A stretch of DNA of 64,000 nucleotides from Shimia aestuarii (GCF_022814865.1 NZ_JAKVRD010000002.1:248001-312000); one strand, 5' to 3'; shown: positions 28,189 to 37,767, numbered from the stretch's first letter. Numbers and translations: made by a program. The notes: generated by a model from the sequence alone, not told the origin.

Positions 28189-29336
28189 TCCAGGTCGGTG
28201 AGTATCTTTTGGGGCCGGTGGAAGTGGTCGGTCTGGGCGCAGTGGCGCTTGTGATCCTGTTGTTGATCCTCGCGATCCGGGCGGCGGGGCGGTCGGCGCG
28301 AGTTGCCGAGCCGCTTGCGCATCAGATCGGGGCGTTGGGGCAGCGGGTCGAAACCCTCTCGGCGGGGCAGCAGCAGTTGTCGGGGGGGCTCACCCATGTG
28401 GCCGAGTCGCAGGCTGCGGCGCAGGCGAACCTCTTGCAGCACATGGAAAAGCGGCTTCAGCAGGTGAACCAGCAGATGACCGAGAACCTGCAAGGCTCGT
28501 CCCGGCGTACGGCGCATAGCTTGGGCGAGTTGCAGGAGCGGCTTAAGACCATCGACAAGGCGCAGGAAAACATCACCAAGCTCTCGGGCGATGTGCTGTC
28601 GTTGCAGGATATCCTGTCGAACAAGCAGACGCGCGGGGCGTTCGGGGAGATTCAGCTCAACGACATTGTCGGCAAGGCGCTCCCGAAGGATTCCTATGCG
28701 CTTCAGCAGACGCTTTCGAACGGGAAGCGGGCGGATTGCCTGATCCATCTGCCGAATCCGCCGGGGCCGATTGTCATCGACTCAAAATTCCCGCTCGAAC
28801 CTTATGAGGCCTTGCGCCGGGCCGAGACGCAGGGGCAGCTGAACGAGGCGGCGCGGATGCTTCGGACGGCGGTGCGAGCGCATATCAAGGCGATCTCGGA
28901 GAAATATATCCTTGAGGGCGAGACGGCGGATGGGGCGTTGATGTTCCTGCCATCAGAGGCCGTCTATGCCGAGCTACACGCGAATTTCCCCGAGCTTGTG
29001 CGCGAGGGGTTTGCGGCGCGGGTCTGGATCGTGTCGCCGACGACCTGCATGGCGACACTGAACACGATGCGCGCGATCCTCAAGGACGCACGGATGCGGG
29101 AACAGGCGGGCGCGATCCGGCGCGAGCTTGGCCTGCTTTATGCGGATGTGGAGCGGCTTGGGACGCGGGTCGAGAACCTTGATCGGCATTTCGGACAGGC
29201 GGCGAAGGACCTCTCGGACATCAAGATCAGCGCCGACAAGGCGGGCCGTCGGGCACGGCGTCTCGACAATTTCGACTTTGAGGAACTGGCGCCCGAAAGC
29301 GAAGAAGCGATCCCGCTTGCCAAGCCCGAAGGCTAA
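28185..29336 (+). CDS. rmuC: RmuC family DNA recombination protein
   Basis: This 383-aa protein has an N-terminal membrane segment (about residues 10-30), a Gln-rich coiled-coil region (about 45-150) and the RmuC nuclease-like domain ([35 protein letters not shown]). RmuC limits inversion at short repeats in E. coli; the biochemical activity is poorly known. Translational coupling to mutL by ATGA overlap links it to DNA repair here. Confidence 0.92.
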   Translation: MIQVGEYLLGPVEVVGLGAVALVILLLILAIRAAGRSARVAEPLAHQIGALGQRVETLSAGQQQLSGGLTHVAESQAAAQANLLQHMEKRLQQVNQQMTENLQGSSRRTAHSLGELQERLKTIDKAQENITKLSGDVLSLQDILSNKQTRGAFGEIQLNDIVGKALPKDSYALQQTLSNGKRADCLIHLPNPPGPIVIDSKFPLEPYEALRRAETQGQLNEAARMLRTAVRAHIKAISEKYILEGETADGALMFLPSEAVYAELHANFPELVREGFAARVWIVSPTTCMATLNTMRAILKDARMREQAGAIRRELGLLYADVERLGTRVENLDRHFGQAAKDLSDIKISADKAGRRARRLDNFDFEELAPESEEAIPLAKPEG

Positions 29337-29437
29337 AGGCGACTCCGAACGTTCAGAAGTGTGCTATCCTGCCCGCCAGTGCGGGACGAGGATATGAGGT
29401 TACCCTGAAAACACATTAAGAACGGGAAGGACGGGAC

Positions 29438-29803
29438 ATGCGCGGAGTCTCACTTTGGTTTTTCGGGCTGGCGGTTGTCAGCGCACTCTGTGGCATGGTG
29501 TGGGGCATCCAGATGTCTGCCAGCCACAATCATTCATTGTCCCCGGCTCATGCTCATCTCAATCTCATCGGTTGGGCCGGGTTTGCGATTATCGGGATCT
29601 ATTATCACCTCATCCCCTCGGCGGCGGAGTCGATCATGGCGAAGGTGCATTTCGCGGTGGCGGCGGTGGGGCTTGTCCTCATTGTGCCGGGCATTGTTCA
29701 GGCGCTGCGCCAGACGGGTGAGACGCTTGCCAAGGCCGGCTCGATCCTGACGCTTTTGGGGATGGTGATCTTTGCACTCACCGTCTGGCGCAACCGGGGT
29801 TGA
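29438..29803 (+). CDS. Small His-rich membrane protein, oxidase-subunit-I-like
   Basis: This 121-aa protein has four predicted membrane helices. Conserved-looking histidines lie in SHNHSLSPAHAHLNLIGW (about residues 29-46), in IIGIYYHLIP, and in KVHF. The HxHLNLxGW pattern resembles pieces of heme-copper oxidase or NorB subunit I and related families, and similar small proteins are sometimes labelled that way. The protein is far too short to be an oxidase. Heme or metal binding is a guess. AAGGACGGGAC precedes the ATG. Confidence 0.7.
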   Translation: MRGVSLWFFGLAVVSALCGMVWGIQMSASHNHSLSPAHAHLNLIGWAGFAIIGIYYHLIPSAAESIMAKVHFAVAAVGLVLIVPGIVQALRQTGETLAKAGSILTLLGMVIFALTVWRNRG

Positions 29804-29903
29804 GAAAGACTGCACCGCGATGAATTGATTTGCGTAAGATCAAGGACCGGGTGCATGATAGCCGGGCAAGATGCGGACCAGGACAATGTCAGGAGGCGCC
29901 GAA

Positions 29904-30230
29904 ATGCTCGAGATTACACCGTGGAAAGTTGCCCAAGTGGTGCTTATGGGGCGCGAATTGGACCGCGCCGAAGGCGAGTTGCGCGCGTTCATTGAACGTC
30001 TGAACGAGGATGAACAGGCGAGCCTTGTCGCTGTGATGTGGATCGGGCGCGAAAGTTTTACGGCCGATGAGCTTGGCGAGGCGATTGCCACGGCCAAGGC
30101 CGAGGCGACGGCGCCAACAGCGGATTACCTGCTCGGTTCGCCGCATATGTCGGATCACCTTGAGAACGGCATGGATGAGCTTGGCATGTCGCTTGCCGAC
30201 GAGGAAGACGACCTCGTGCGCGGCGGATAA
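29904..30230 (+). CDS. DUF3775 protein
   Basis: This 108-aa acidic soluble protein (EITPWKVAQVVLMGRELDRAE, VAVMWIGRESF) is of the DUF3775 family of unknown function. The ATG at 29904 has GGAGG 9 bp upstream and is preferred over the in-frame start at 29871. It is followed by a clear terminator hairpin. Confidence 0.85.
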   Translation: MLEITPWKVAQVVLMGRELDRAEGELRAFIERLNEDEQASLVAVMWIGRESFTADELGEAIATAKAEATAPTADYLLGSPHMSDHLENGMDELGMSLADEEDDLVRGG

Positions 30231-30258
30231 GCAGCGATCTTCCGGAATTGAAAAAGAG

Positions 30259-30285
30259 ACGGCGGAGGCGACAAACCTCCGCCGT
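30259..30285. terminator. Bidirectional terminator
   Basis: A 10-bp stem ACGGCGGAGG/CCTCCGCCGT (30259-30268 with 30276-30285) has a 7-nt loop, an A run on the left and TTCTTC on the right. It separates the convergent DUF3775 and saccharopine dehydrogenase genes. Confidence 0.75.
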
Positions 30286-30297
30286 TCTTCGTATGTA

Positions 30298-31440
30298 TCA
30301 GGCCAGATGGTCCACGATCTCGAGGTGCTGAGCCAGTGTGTCGATCTCGCTAAGCCAACGGGTGAACAGCTTGGGATCGCTTGGTGCGGCGGAGACGCCC
30401 GCGGGGATCTCGCGGTTCAGCACGGATTCGACGGCGAGAGAGACCGGGATCGAGACGAGGCGCGACATGGCGGTGCCGCGGTCGTCGCCCCAAGCGTCCA
30501 TGACATAGGTCTTGTGCCAGACCTCGGCCCCGTCCTTCTCGGCGGTGAGGCCGACGCAGAGCACGACGCGGTCCGCTTCGCCTTCGTCATAGGCGTTTTC
30601 GTCCCAGAACTGGTCCGACATGTCCTTGAGCCGCGCTTCGCCCTCGGGTCCGGAGAGGGTTTCGATTTCCTTGAACACGTGGTCCCAGGCCTCGGTCCAG
30701 CCGTTGAGGCGCAGGGTGCCGCGCACGAACTGCTTCACCGACCAGTCGGGATCGAACTTGTAATCCTCCATGAAGGGGATCGAGTCGCGGTTCGGGTAGA
30801 CCTCGAAGCTTTCCGGGGTCGGTAGCGGCGCGTCGTAGGAGGAGATCGCATCCCAAGGGCGGGCCACGTCGAGCGGCGCGAAATCACGGATCGAGCGGGA
30901 GGGCGAGCGCAAGGCCTTCAAGACGCCGAGCGGCGACCAGCTAAACTTGTAGCGGAAGGGGTTCGGCTCTTTCGGGATGCCGCCGCAATAGGAGATGAAG
31001 GAGAGCGTATTCCCCGCATCATAGGCCTTTGAGGCGCGATAATCGGCGATCAGCGCATGGGCCATCAGGTGGTCGATGCCCGGATCGAGGCCCACCTCGT
31101 TGACGCAGGCGACACCGGCGGCGCGGGCCTTGTCGTCAAGCGCCTTCATCTCGGGCGCGATATAGGAGGAGGAGACGAAATGTGCCTCTTTGGAAATGCA
31201 GAGCTCAGCGAGTGGCACATGCCAGTCGCCGGGCAGCATGGAGACCACCACATCGCCCTTGGCCAGTTCGGTGCCGAGCGTGTCGATGTCGAAGGCTTTG
31301 ATCTTGTCGGTCAGGTCGCCCACGGCCTCGCGGGCCTTGTCGGTCGTCCGGTTCCAGACGGTGATCTCGTGGCCTGCCTCGAGCAGGCGGCGCAGGCCGG
31401 GAATGGCGGAGAGGCCGGTGCCACACCAGTGAATCGTCAT
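30298..31440 (-). CDS. Saccharopine dehydrogenase, glutamate-forming (SDH/LYS9-like)
   Basis: This 380-aa NAD(P)-binding protein starts with a Rossmann-like segment (GTGLSAIPGLRRLLEAGHEITVWNR) and has the LYS9-type blocks VNEVGLDPGIDHLMAH and ISYCGGIPKEPNPFRYKFSWSP-like region. In the catabolic direction it converts saccharopine to glutamate and aminoadipate semialdehyde. It is the last gene of a three-gene minus-strand unit with the SemiSWEET-like gene and the lysine-ketoglutarate reductase gene. A carboxynorspermidine synthase role is the main alternative and is made less likely by the partner gene. Confidence 0.85.
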   Translation of the reverse strand: MTIHWCGTGLSAIPGLRRLLEAGHEITVWNRTTDKAREAVGDLTDKIKAFDIDTLGTELAKGDVVVSMLPGDWHVPLAELCISKEAHFVSSSYIAPEMKALDDKARAAGVACVNEVGLDPGIDHLMAHALIADYRASKAYDAGNTLSFISYCGGIPKEPNPFRYKFSWSPLGVLKALRSPSRSIRDFAPLDVARPWDAISSYDAPLPTPESFEVYPNRDSIPFMEDYKFDPDWSVKQFVRGTLRLNGWTEAWDHVFKEIETLSGPEGEARLKDMSDQFWDENAYDEGEADRVVLCVGLTAEKDGAEVWHKTYVMDAWGDDRGTAMSRLVSIPVSLAVESVLNREIPAGVSAAPSDPKLFTRWLSEIDTLAQHLEIVDHLA

Positions 31441-31453
31441 CGTTTGGGTCCTT

Positions 31454-31714
31454 TCATCCGTATTTCAGTTTTGCGGTGACGATGGCAATCATCACCAAGG
31501 TGCCGACGGTGTTGGCGAGGATAATGGGCCAGTCCATCAGCAGAAGGCCATAGGCCAGCCATAGCATCACGTTCACGAGGAACAGGCCATTGGCGAGGAG
31601 CGACAGGTCGCGGGTATCGCCGGTGCGCCAGACGCGCACCGCTTGCGGTGCCCAACTGATCGCGCCCAGCACGGCGGCGGCGTAGCCGATCACCGGGGTC
31701 AATGTCGCCGACAT
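31454..31714 (-). CDS. SemiSWEET-like PQ-loop transporter
   Basis: This 86-aa protein has three membrane helices and a PQ-loop motif (SWAPQAVRVWRTGDT). It is the size of bacterial SemiSWEETs, which dimerise to move small sugars. It lies 13 bp after the start of the downstream gene and 4 bp from the upstream one, so it is an integral part of the lysine-degradation unit. Substrate may be lysine-related or unrelated; sugar transport is only the family default. Confidence 0.82.
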   Translation of the reverse strand: MSATLTPVIGYAAAVLGAISWAPQAVRVWRTGDTRDLSLLANGLFLVNVMLWLAYGLLLMDWPIILANTVGTLVMIAIVTAKLKYG

Positions 31715-31717
31715 GGG

Positions 31718-32773
31718 TCAGACCTTTGCCACATGGGTTTGGAAATCGGCCTCGGCGCGGGTCCAGACGCCACCCGAGAGGTCATCCACCGAGAGCAAGG
31801 TCGGCAGAAGCTGGGCGGCGTAGTCCTCGGAGGATTCCAGCGGCAGGAGAGAGGGCAGGTTGTCGATCGCCATCACATCGAGCGGCGGATTCTCGTGGAC
31901 GCGCAGGGCCGGGGCATCCCATGTGGTCGCCTCCGCATAGACTGGGACGGGGTTATAGTCGCTGTCGGGATCGCAGGCGACATCGCCGATGGCCGAGAGG
32001 GTGCGGGGGGCGGACTTGGCGCTTGCAGGGACGAACACAGGCGTGCCGGGGCGCGCGAAGATGCAGTTCATGAAGATGTCATGGTCGAGAAGCTCTGGGA
32101 AAGGGCCGCCCGAGGCGGTTTCGGCCATGTCCCATTTGGTCACCGAGATGCCCATGGTCTCGAGCATGTCAGAGGCCCCGGTGCCGACCCGGCCCAGAGC
32201 GCCGATGACGATCGCCGTCGGCATGTCGCGGTCGAGCGTGTCGAGTCCGGCGCCGATATCGTCAAGCATGGCGTCCTTGTTGGGATAGCTCGAAACCGGG
32301 CCGCAAAGGCCGCCCGCCTGCTGTTCTATCCAGGCCTTGAGGGTCACGGCGGCGCCGGCATAGCCCGCCCAATAGCCGAAGGCGGCGACGCGGCGGCCGT
32401 CCTCGTCGACGAGATACTCGAGGTCATAGAGGGTGCCGCCCCCGGCCTTGAAGCGGCGCAGGAGGGCAGCGCCGGAGTGTTGGCCCTTGTAGGCGTGGCC
32501 GAACATGATGTGGCGATGCGGCAGGGGCGTGCCGTCTTCGGGGAGTTCCTTCAGGCCGAAAATGATCGCGTCCTGCGGGGCGGTGGGCCAGCTGTTCTCG
32601 GGTGCGATGTCGCAGCCCGCGGCGCGGTAGCCGTCAATCGGGATCGCGCGCACCGAGCTTTCCTCGACTGTGACGCGGATGCCCTTGTCCAGAAGCGCTT
32701 TTGCGCCCTCCGGTGTCAGCCCGACGCGGTCTTCGTTTGGCCTCTGTTCGGCCCGCACCCAGAGATGTGTCAT
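31718..32773 (-). CDS. Lysine-ketoglutarate reductase / saccharopine dehydrogenase (LYS1-like)
   Basis: This 351-aa protein resembles the L-lysine-forming saccharopine dehydrogenase (LYS1/LKR) family, with WVRAEQRPNEDRVGLTP at the N-terminus, FGHAYKGQHSG, and a dinucleotide loop in VIGALGRVGTGA. With the LYS9-like gene downstream it makes the saccharopine route for lysine degradation: lysine plus 2-oxoglutarate to saccharopine. The ATG at 32773 has GAGGGAAC upstream; the longer frame runs through an intergenic repeat. Confidence 0.87.
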   Translation of the reverse strand: MTHLWVRAEQRPNEDRVGLTPEGAKALLDKGIRVTVEESSVRAIPIDGYRAAGCDIAPENSWPTAPQDAIIFGLKELPEDGTPLPHRHIMFGHAYKGQHSGAALLRRFKAGGGTLYDLEYLVDEDGRRVAAFGYWAGYAGAAVTLKAWIEQQAGGLCGPVSSYPNKDAMLDDIGAGLDTLDRDMPTAIVIGALGRVGTGASDMLETMGISVTKWDMAETASGGPFPELLDHDIFMNCIFARPGTPVFVPASAKSAPRTLSAIGDVACDPDSDYNPVPVYAEATTWDAPALRVHENPPLDVMAIDNLPSLLPLESSEDYAAQLLPTLLSVDDLSGGVWTRAEADFQTHVAKV

Positions 32774-32850
32774 GTCCGTTCCCTCGCTTTTGTCCGAATG
32801 GTAAATCAGCCCTCGCGGGGAATGACAAGCGGTTGGCGTGATCCAGCGGC

Positions 32851-32963
32851 GCGCCGCCGGGGCGGCGCACAGGATATGCGCCTTTGGCGCGGGGGAGGGG
32901 CCAGCCCCTCTTGGCCGCAGGGCGGCCAATTCACCCCGGGATATTGTGAGCAATAGGAAGAGT
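32851..32963. repeat. Composite intergenic hairpin element
   Basis: Left module: hairpin GCGCCGCC/GGCGGCGC (32851-32868) and AGGATATGCGCCTT (32871-32884), shared with 24739-24762. Right module: GCCCCTCTTG, an 8-bp hairpin stem TTGGCCGC/GCGGCCAA (32911-32918 with 32922-32929), then CAATTCACCCCGGGATATT (32927-32945). The right module is shared with 50529-50593, with a different stem sequence. Confidence 0.75.
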
Positions 32964-32974
32964 GGGGTGGGGGG

Positions 32975-35020
32975 TTAGCGGCGGCCTTCGCGCAGCCAGC
33001 CAAGCAGGATCAGGGAGGCGGACATGAGCAGCGTGAGCCAAGGTGGCAGGAGCGCCGTGCGGGCGATGTCGAGGGTTTCAAAGGCGCCGCGTGGCGTTAT
33101 CCCCATCCAGCCGCGCCCGGCGGCGGGGCGGCCTTCGCGCACGGCGCGCAGGGTCGGCAGGCCGTCTTCGAGCGCGAAGCTGCCGCCTTGGCGGGTCTCG
33201 ATCAAAGGAGCGAGCACCGTGTCGGTGGCGATGGTGCGTTCGAATTCGCGTGGGGCGGCGGGGCCGAGGCCGATCACCGCTTCATGGTCGTCATTGGCGA
33301 GGCGGTAGAGGCCGATCTCGGGGCCGGTGTAGCGGGTTTCGAACTGACCGGGGCGTGTCTCCTGCATGGGGCGTGTCTCTGTCGTGCCGGAGGGGGTCGT
33401 GATGGTCACGTCGCCCACGGTGTCGGAGAGGGAGCGGCGGATGATGCGCATGGTGCGGCCCGTGGCCTCGGCCCAGAGCGCCTCTTCCTCGAGGTCGGGT
33501 TCTCCCATCATCCAATGGGCGAGACGGCGCAGCAATTCGAGCTGTGGCCCGCCGCCCTCATAGCCGCGTGCCCAGAGCCAGGCGTGGTCGGAGGCGAGAA
33601 GCGCGACACGGCCTTCGCCAACCCGTTCGAGGACGAGGAGCGGCAGGTCGTCATGGCCGGTCATCAGCACGTTGCCCGCGCCCGGATCAACCTCGATCTG
33701 GCGCAGCCAGCGGCCCCAGTCGCCGTCCTGTGGCAGGTCGTTTGTCACCGGGTGGCGCGCGCCGAGATCGGAGACCTTGGGCGCAAAGGGCGCGTCGATC
33801 ACCCGCGCGGTGGGGCGGGCAGGGAGCACCTCGCCGAGAGGTGAGCGGAAGATGGAGTCGGCGCTCGCAAAGTCTGGCCCGGCGGCGACCAGCACCGCGC
33901 CGCCGGTCTGGACATACATCGCCACGTTCTCGAGGTAGAGCGAGGGCAGGATGCCGCGACGTTGGTAGCGGTCGAAGATGATGAGGTCGAAATCCTCGAT
34001 CTTGTCCATGAACAGTTCGCGCGTCGGAAAGGCGATGAGCGAGAGTTCGGAGACCGGCACGCCGTCCTGTTTTTCAGGTGGGCGCAGGATGGTGAAATGC
34101 ACGAGGTCCACGGAGGCGTCGGATTTCAGAAGGTTGCGCCATGTGCGGCCGCCGGGATGCGGCTCGCCCGAGACAAGCAGGACGCGCAGGCGGTCGCGCA
34201 CGCCGTTGATTTGCACCACGGCGCTATTGTTGCGGTCGGTGAGTTCGCCGGGGGCGGTCGGCACGGTGATCTGGATCACGTTGCGCCCGCCATGGGTCAG
34301 AGTCAGGGGCAGTTCGGCGGTGACGCCGACACGCAGGTCGAACCGCTGTGGCGGCGCGCCGTCGATGGAAATCTCGAGCGGGGCGGTGCCGGTCTCGGAG
34401 GCAGGCACGGCGCCACTATCCTCGATGCGCAGTGTCAGGCGGATTTCCTCGTCGAGGATAGCGAAGGCGGGGGCGCCGGTGACGGTCAGGCGGCGATCCC
34501 AGTCGGTTTCGCGTCCGGTATGGAGGAGGTGCAGGGGCGCTGGAAGGTCGGGCGCGCGGGTCATGTCGTGCACATGGCCATCGCTCAGGGCGAAGATACC
34601 AGCAATGCGGGCGCGAGGTTCTTCGGCCAGAGCTTCGGAGAGCGCGGTCATCATCTCGGTGCCGGCGTTCTCTGCGCCGTCGGGCACTGTGATGCGGCGC
34701 AGCTCGGTATTGGGGCGGGCGGTGATGCGGGCGGCCAGCGCCTCGGCGGCGGTTTCGGTTGTGGCGGCACGATCGGCGAGGCGTTGGCTCGCGCTTTGGT
34801 CCTCGAGCATGAGGACGATATCGCTCAGGGGCGCGCGGTTCTCGCGTTGCAGCACCGGGCCTGCGAGCGCGGCGAGGATGACCAGCGCGGCGAGGCCCCG
34901 GAAGGCCCAACCGGAGAGGCGGCGCCAGAAGGCCCAACCGACAAAGACCAACGCCAGCGCGGCGAGAAGCCCAAGTGCCCAGAGGGGCAGGAGGGGATCG
35001 AAGAGCACGTGTCCGGTCAT
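32975..35020 (-). CDS. Large membrane protein with glutamine-amidotransferase-like region
   Basis: This 681-aa protein has two N-terminal membrane helices (about residues 8-60), a long extracytoplasmic part with a flavodoxin/class I amidotransferase-like fold segment (FDLIIFDRYQRRGILPSLYLENVAMYV region, about 340-380), and a C-terminal membrane helix. No catalytic Cys-His-Glu triad is evident. It is the last gene of the moxR-DUF58-DUF4159 operon, joined by an ATGA overlap. The precise function of this family is not established. Confidence 0.75.
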   Translation of the reverse strand: MTGHVLFDPLLPLWALGLLAALALVFVGWAFWRRLSGWAFRGLAALVILAALAGPVLQRENRAPLSDIVLMLEDQSASQRLADRAATTETAAEALAARITARPNTELRRITVPDGAENAGTEMMTALSEALAEEPRARIAGIFALSDGHVHDMTRAPDLPAPLHLLHTGRETDWDRRLTVTGAPAFAILDEEIRLTLRIEDSGAVPASETGTAPLEISIDGAPPQRFDLRVGVTAELPLTLTHGGRNVIQITVPTAPGELTDRNNSAVVQINGVRDRLRVLLVSGEPHPGGRTWRNLLKSDASVDLVHFTILRPPEKQDGVPVSELSLIAFPTRELFMDKIEDFDLIIFDRYQRRGILPSLYLENVAMYVQTGGAVLVAAGPDFASADSIFRSPLGEVLPARPTARVIDAPFAPKVSDLGARHPVTNDLPQDGDWGRWLRQIEVDPGAGNVLMTGHDDLPLLVLERVGEGRVALLASDHAWLWARGYEGGGPQLELLRRLAHWMMGEPDLEEEALWAEATGRTMRIIRRSLSDTVGDVTITTPSGTTETRPMQETRPGQFETRYTGPEIGLYRLANDDHEAVIGLGPAAPREFERTIATDTVLAPLIETRQGGSFALEDGLPTLRAVREGRPAAGRGWMGITPRGAFETLDIARTALLPPWLTLLMSASLILLGWLREGRR

Positions 35021-37767
35021 TGGCCGAGCCTGTCGAGAAGGGCGGGGACATGGACCTGATCGGATTTATAGTTGCCGGTCAGCACATGCATCACGAGGTT
35101 GACGCCGAAGCGGTAGGCCAATTCGCGCTGGCGTTCGCCGCTGCGGCCCCGGCCCACGGGGTAGAGCGCGTTGCCGTTGCGATCCATGGCCCAAGCGGCG
35201 GCCCAGTCGTTGCCGCCGATGACCACAGGCGTCACACCATCGTTGAGGTTGCGGAAGGGCATGCCTTCGATCTTTTCGGCATCGGCGGGGGCGGCTTCGA
35301 CCCAGACATCACGGCTCGTATAGCGGCCGGGGAAGTCCTGAAGGAGGTAGAAGGTCCGGGTCAGCACGTGGTCGCCAGGCACGGGTTCGAGTGGCGGGAT
35401 GTCGAGCGGCGCGGCGAGGCGTTGGAGCTTGCGCCCATTGGGGCTTGCCGAGCCAAAGCGGGCAACATCGGCGTCGCGGGTGTCAAACAGGATCATGCCA
35501 CCCGCGCGCAGGTAAGCGTTGAGCTTGGCATAGGCTTCGTCGGAGGGGATCGGCTGGTCCGGGGTGATGGGCCAGTAGAGGAGCGGGTAGAGGGCGATCT
35601 CGTCGGTTTCGAGGTTGATCGCGGCAGGCTCGGTCGGCTCCACCGAGGTTCGGAAGAAGAGGGTTTCCGACAGGCCGAGGAGGCCCGCATGGGCGGTGTC
35701 GTCGATCCGGGCGGTGCCGGTCAGGACATGGGCGAGCACCACTTCGCGGGTATCGGCAATGGCGCGGCGTTCGTCGGCACGCGCCTCGGGAATGGGCAGG
35801 GCGAGCAGCAGGACAATGCTTGTCGCCGCGCGCGCGCCACGCAGGCGACCGGAGACGGCGAGAGAGGCAAGAATGTCGAGCAGCAATAACGCCAGAGCGC
35901 CGGCAAGGAGCGGCCCGGCGAGGGGGCGTTCGGGCGCGGCTTCGAAGCCGGTGATGACGGTGCCTGCGGGCCAGTTCGCGGGGAGGAGCTCGGTCTCGGT
36001 GGCGATCACGTTGCGGGCGACAAGCCGGGCGCCGGAGCGGTAAAGGCCGGGGCGGAGCGCCGGGCCGAGGGGGGCGGTCGCAAGGTCTTCGCCGGAGACG
36101 CCCACGAGGGTGGGGTCGTCCTGTAGGCGGCCAAAGCCATCGAGGACGCGCACGGGCTGCCATGTGGTGCCGGCGAGGCGCTCTTCGTCGGAGAGTGTCG
36201 TCGCGCTCAGGATGGCGAGGCGGTCGAGCATGCGCACGAAGAGGCCGGAAAGCGGCAGGCCGGACCATTCGGCATTGGCGGTCACGTGGAAGAGAACGAC
36301 CTGCCCTTCGCCGAGGCGCTTGCGGGTGACGAGGGGCGTGCCGTCTGAGAGCTCGGCGATGACGCGGGAGGCGAGGTTGGGGTCGGGCTGGGCCATGACC
36401 TGTGCCTCGATGCGAACCTCGTCAGGGACGGGGAGGCCGTGGAACGGGCTTTCGGCAGGGAAGGGGGCGAGAGCCTTCGGCTCGCCCCAGCTCATGGCGC
36501 CACCAACGCTACGGCCTCCGGCGCGCAGGCGCACGGGCAGGAGCGGGTCTTCGGAGGTGCCGCCCGCGCTGGCTGCGGCGAGGCGCGGTCCGGCAAAACG
36601 CAGCAGAAGGCCGCCCTCGGCGATCCAGTCGGAGAGATCGGCGGTTTCTCCGTCCGAGAGTGTCGCCACGTCGGCCAACACGATCACATCCGGGTTCGCG
36701 GGCAGGACATCGGAGAGCGCGCCTTCGAGGATGTCGGCATTGGGGCTCAAGGCTTGGCGCAGGTAGTGCAGCGGCGACAGGAGTTCGAGCCCTTCGCGGG
36801 ATTCGCGTCCGGCGATCAGGGCGACTTCGCGGCGGCGCAGGGAGTCATCAGAGAGGGAAACGGCGGCGGCGGAGCGTTGGCCCGCGATCTCAAACCGGGA
36901 GATTCGCGCCCGCAATTCGGCAGGCAGGGAGAGGTCGGTTGATGCGGTGGCATCGCCGGGTGCGAAGGAGAGCGGCGCGGTGGCAAGGACACGGGCGGCG
37001 CCGGAGGGATCGAGGCCGTGGGCTTCGACGGTGATATCGCGCGCGAGGGGCGTGGCGGCGCGGCGGGCCTCGATGGTCAGGATACCTTCGGAGACCTCGG
37101 TCGGGGCGAGGGCGAGAGCCGCGCGGCTGCCTTCGACGATCTCGACCCGGCCCTTGTCTTCGAGCGCGGCAAGGAGCGTGCGACGTTCGGAGTTCTCAAG
37201 ACCGTCGGACATCCAGAGCGTATCGAAATCGGTGTCGGGAAGGGCGTCGGCGAGGGTTGTGAGGGTGTCGGGCAGGGGTTGCCATGGGGATGGTGAAATC
37301 CCTGCGAGCTGTGCCTGCCACGTGGCTGCGGGCTGGAAGCGTGGGGTCTCGGCAGAGGTCAGTTGCACCAGCGCAACCTCGCGGCCCGCGCGGTGAGCTT
37401 CGTCGAGGCGGGTGTCGAGCATGGCCATTTGCGCACGCCAGTTCGACGCCGCGCCCCAGCCGCCGTCGAGCAGGACCAAGAGGCGGTCTTGGCGGGCGGT
37501 GTCGGTTTGCTCGGGGTTGAGGACAGGGCCAGCGAGCCCAAGGATGAGCGCGGCAATGGCAAGTGCACGCAAGAGCAAGAGCCACCACGGGGTGCGGTCG
37601 GTGACGGTATCCTCATCCGTGAGGCCGATGAGAAGCGCGACGCCGGGAAAGCGGCGCACGATCGGCGCGGGCGGGATGGCGCGCAGGAGAATCCACAAAA
37701 CAGGCAGCGCCAGCAGTGCATAGAGCAGCCAGGGTGTCGTGAAGCCTATGGAAAGCGCCCCCATCAT
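35017..37767 (-). CDS. BatA-like / DUF4159 membrane protein
   Basis: This 916-aa protein has an N-terminal aerotolerance-regulator (BatA) double-helix region (TPWLLYALLALPVLWILLRAI), a von Willebrand-like and periplasmic middle, another membrane segment near residue 640, and a C-terminal DUF4159 domain (about 670-916; LYPLLYWPITPDQP, GGMILFDTRDAD). The architecture is typical of alphaproteobacterial MoxR-linked gene clusters. It overlaps both neighbours by 4 nt. It is probably part of an envelope complex handled by the MoxR ATPase. Confidence 0.8.
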   Translation of the reverse strand: MMGALSIGFTTPWLLYALLALPVLWILLRAIPPAPIVRRFPGVALLIGLTDEDTVTDRTPWWLLLLRALAIAALILGLAGPVLNPEQTDTARQDRLLVLLDGGWGAASNWRAQMAMLDTRLDEAHRAGREVALVQLTSAETPRFQPAATWQAQLAGISPSPWQPLPDTLTTLADALPDTDFDTLWMSDGLENSERRTLLAALEDKGRVEIVEGSRAALALAPTEVSEGILTIEARRAATPLARDITVEAHGLDPSGAARVLATAPLSFAPGDATASTDLSLPAELRARISRFEIAGQRSAAAVSLSDDSLRRREVALIAGRESREGLELLSPLHYLRQALSPNADILEGALSDVLPANPDVIVLADVATLSDGETADLSDWIAEGGLLLRFAGPRLAAASAGGTSEDPLLPVRLRAGGRSVGGAMSWGEPKALAPFPAESPFHGLPVPDEVRIEAQVMAQPDPNLASRVIAELSDGTPLVTRKRLGEGQVVLFHVTANAEWSGLPLSGLFVRMLDRLAILSATTLSDEERLAGTTWQPVRVLDGFGRLQDDPTLVGVSGEDLATAPLGPALRPGLYRSGARLVARNVIATETELLPANWPAGTVITGFEAAPERPLAGPLLAGALALLLLDILASLAVSGRLRGARAATSIVLLLALPIPEARADERRAIADTREVVLAHVLTGTARIDDTAHAGLLGLSETLFFRTSVEPTEPAAINLETDEIALYPLLYWPITPDQPIPSDEAYAKLNAYLRAGGMILFDTRDADVARFGSASPNGRKLQRLAAPLDIPPLEPVPGDHVLTRTFYLLQDFPGRYTSRDVWVEAAPADAEKIEGMPFRNLNDGVTPVVIGGNDWAAAWAMDRNGNALYPVGRGRSGERQRELAYRFGVNLVMHVLTGNYKSDQVHVPALLDRLGQ

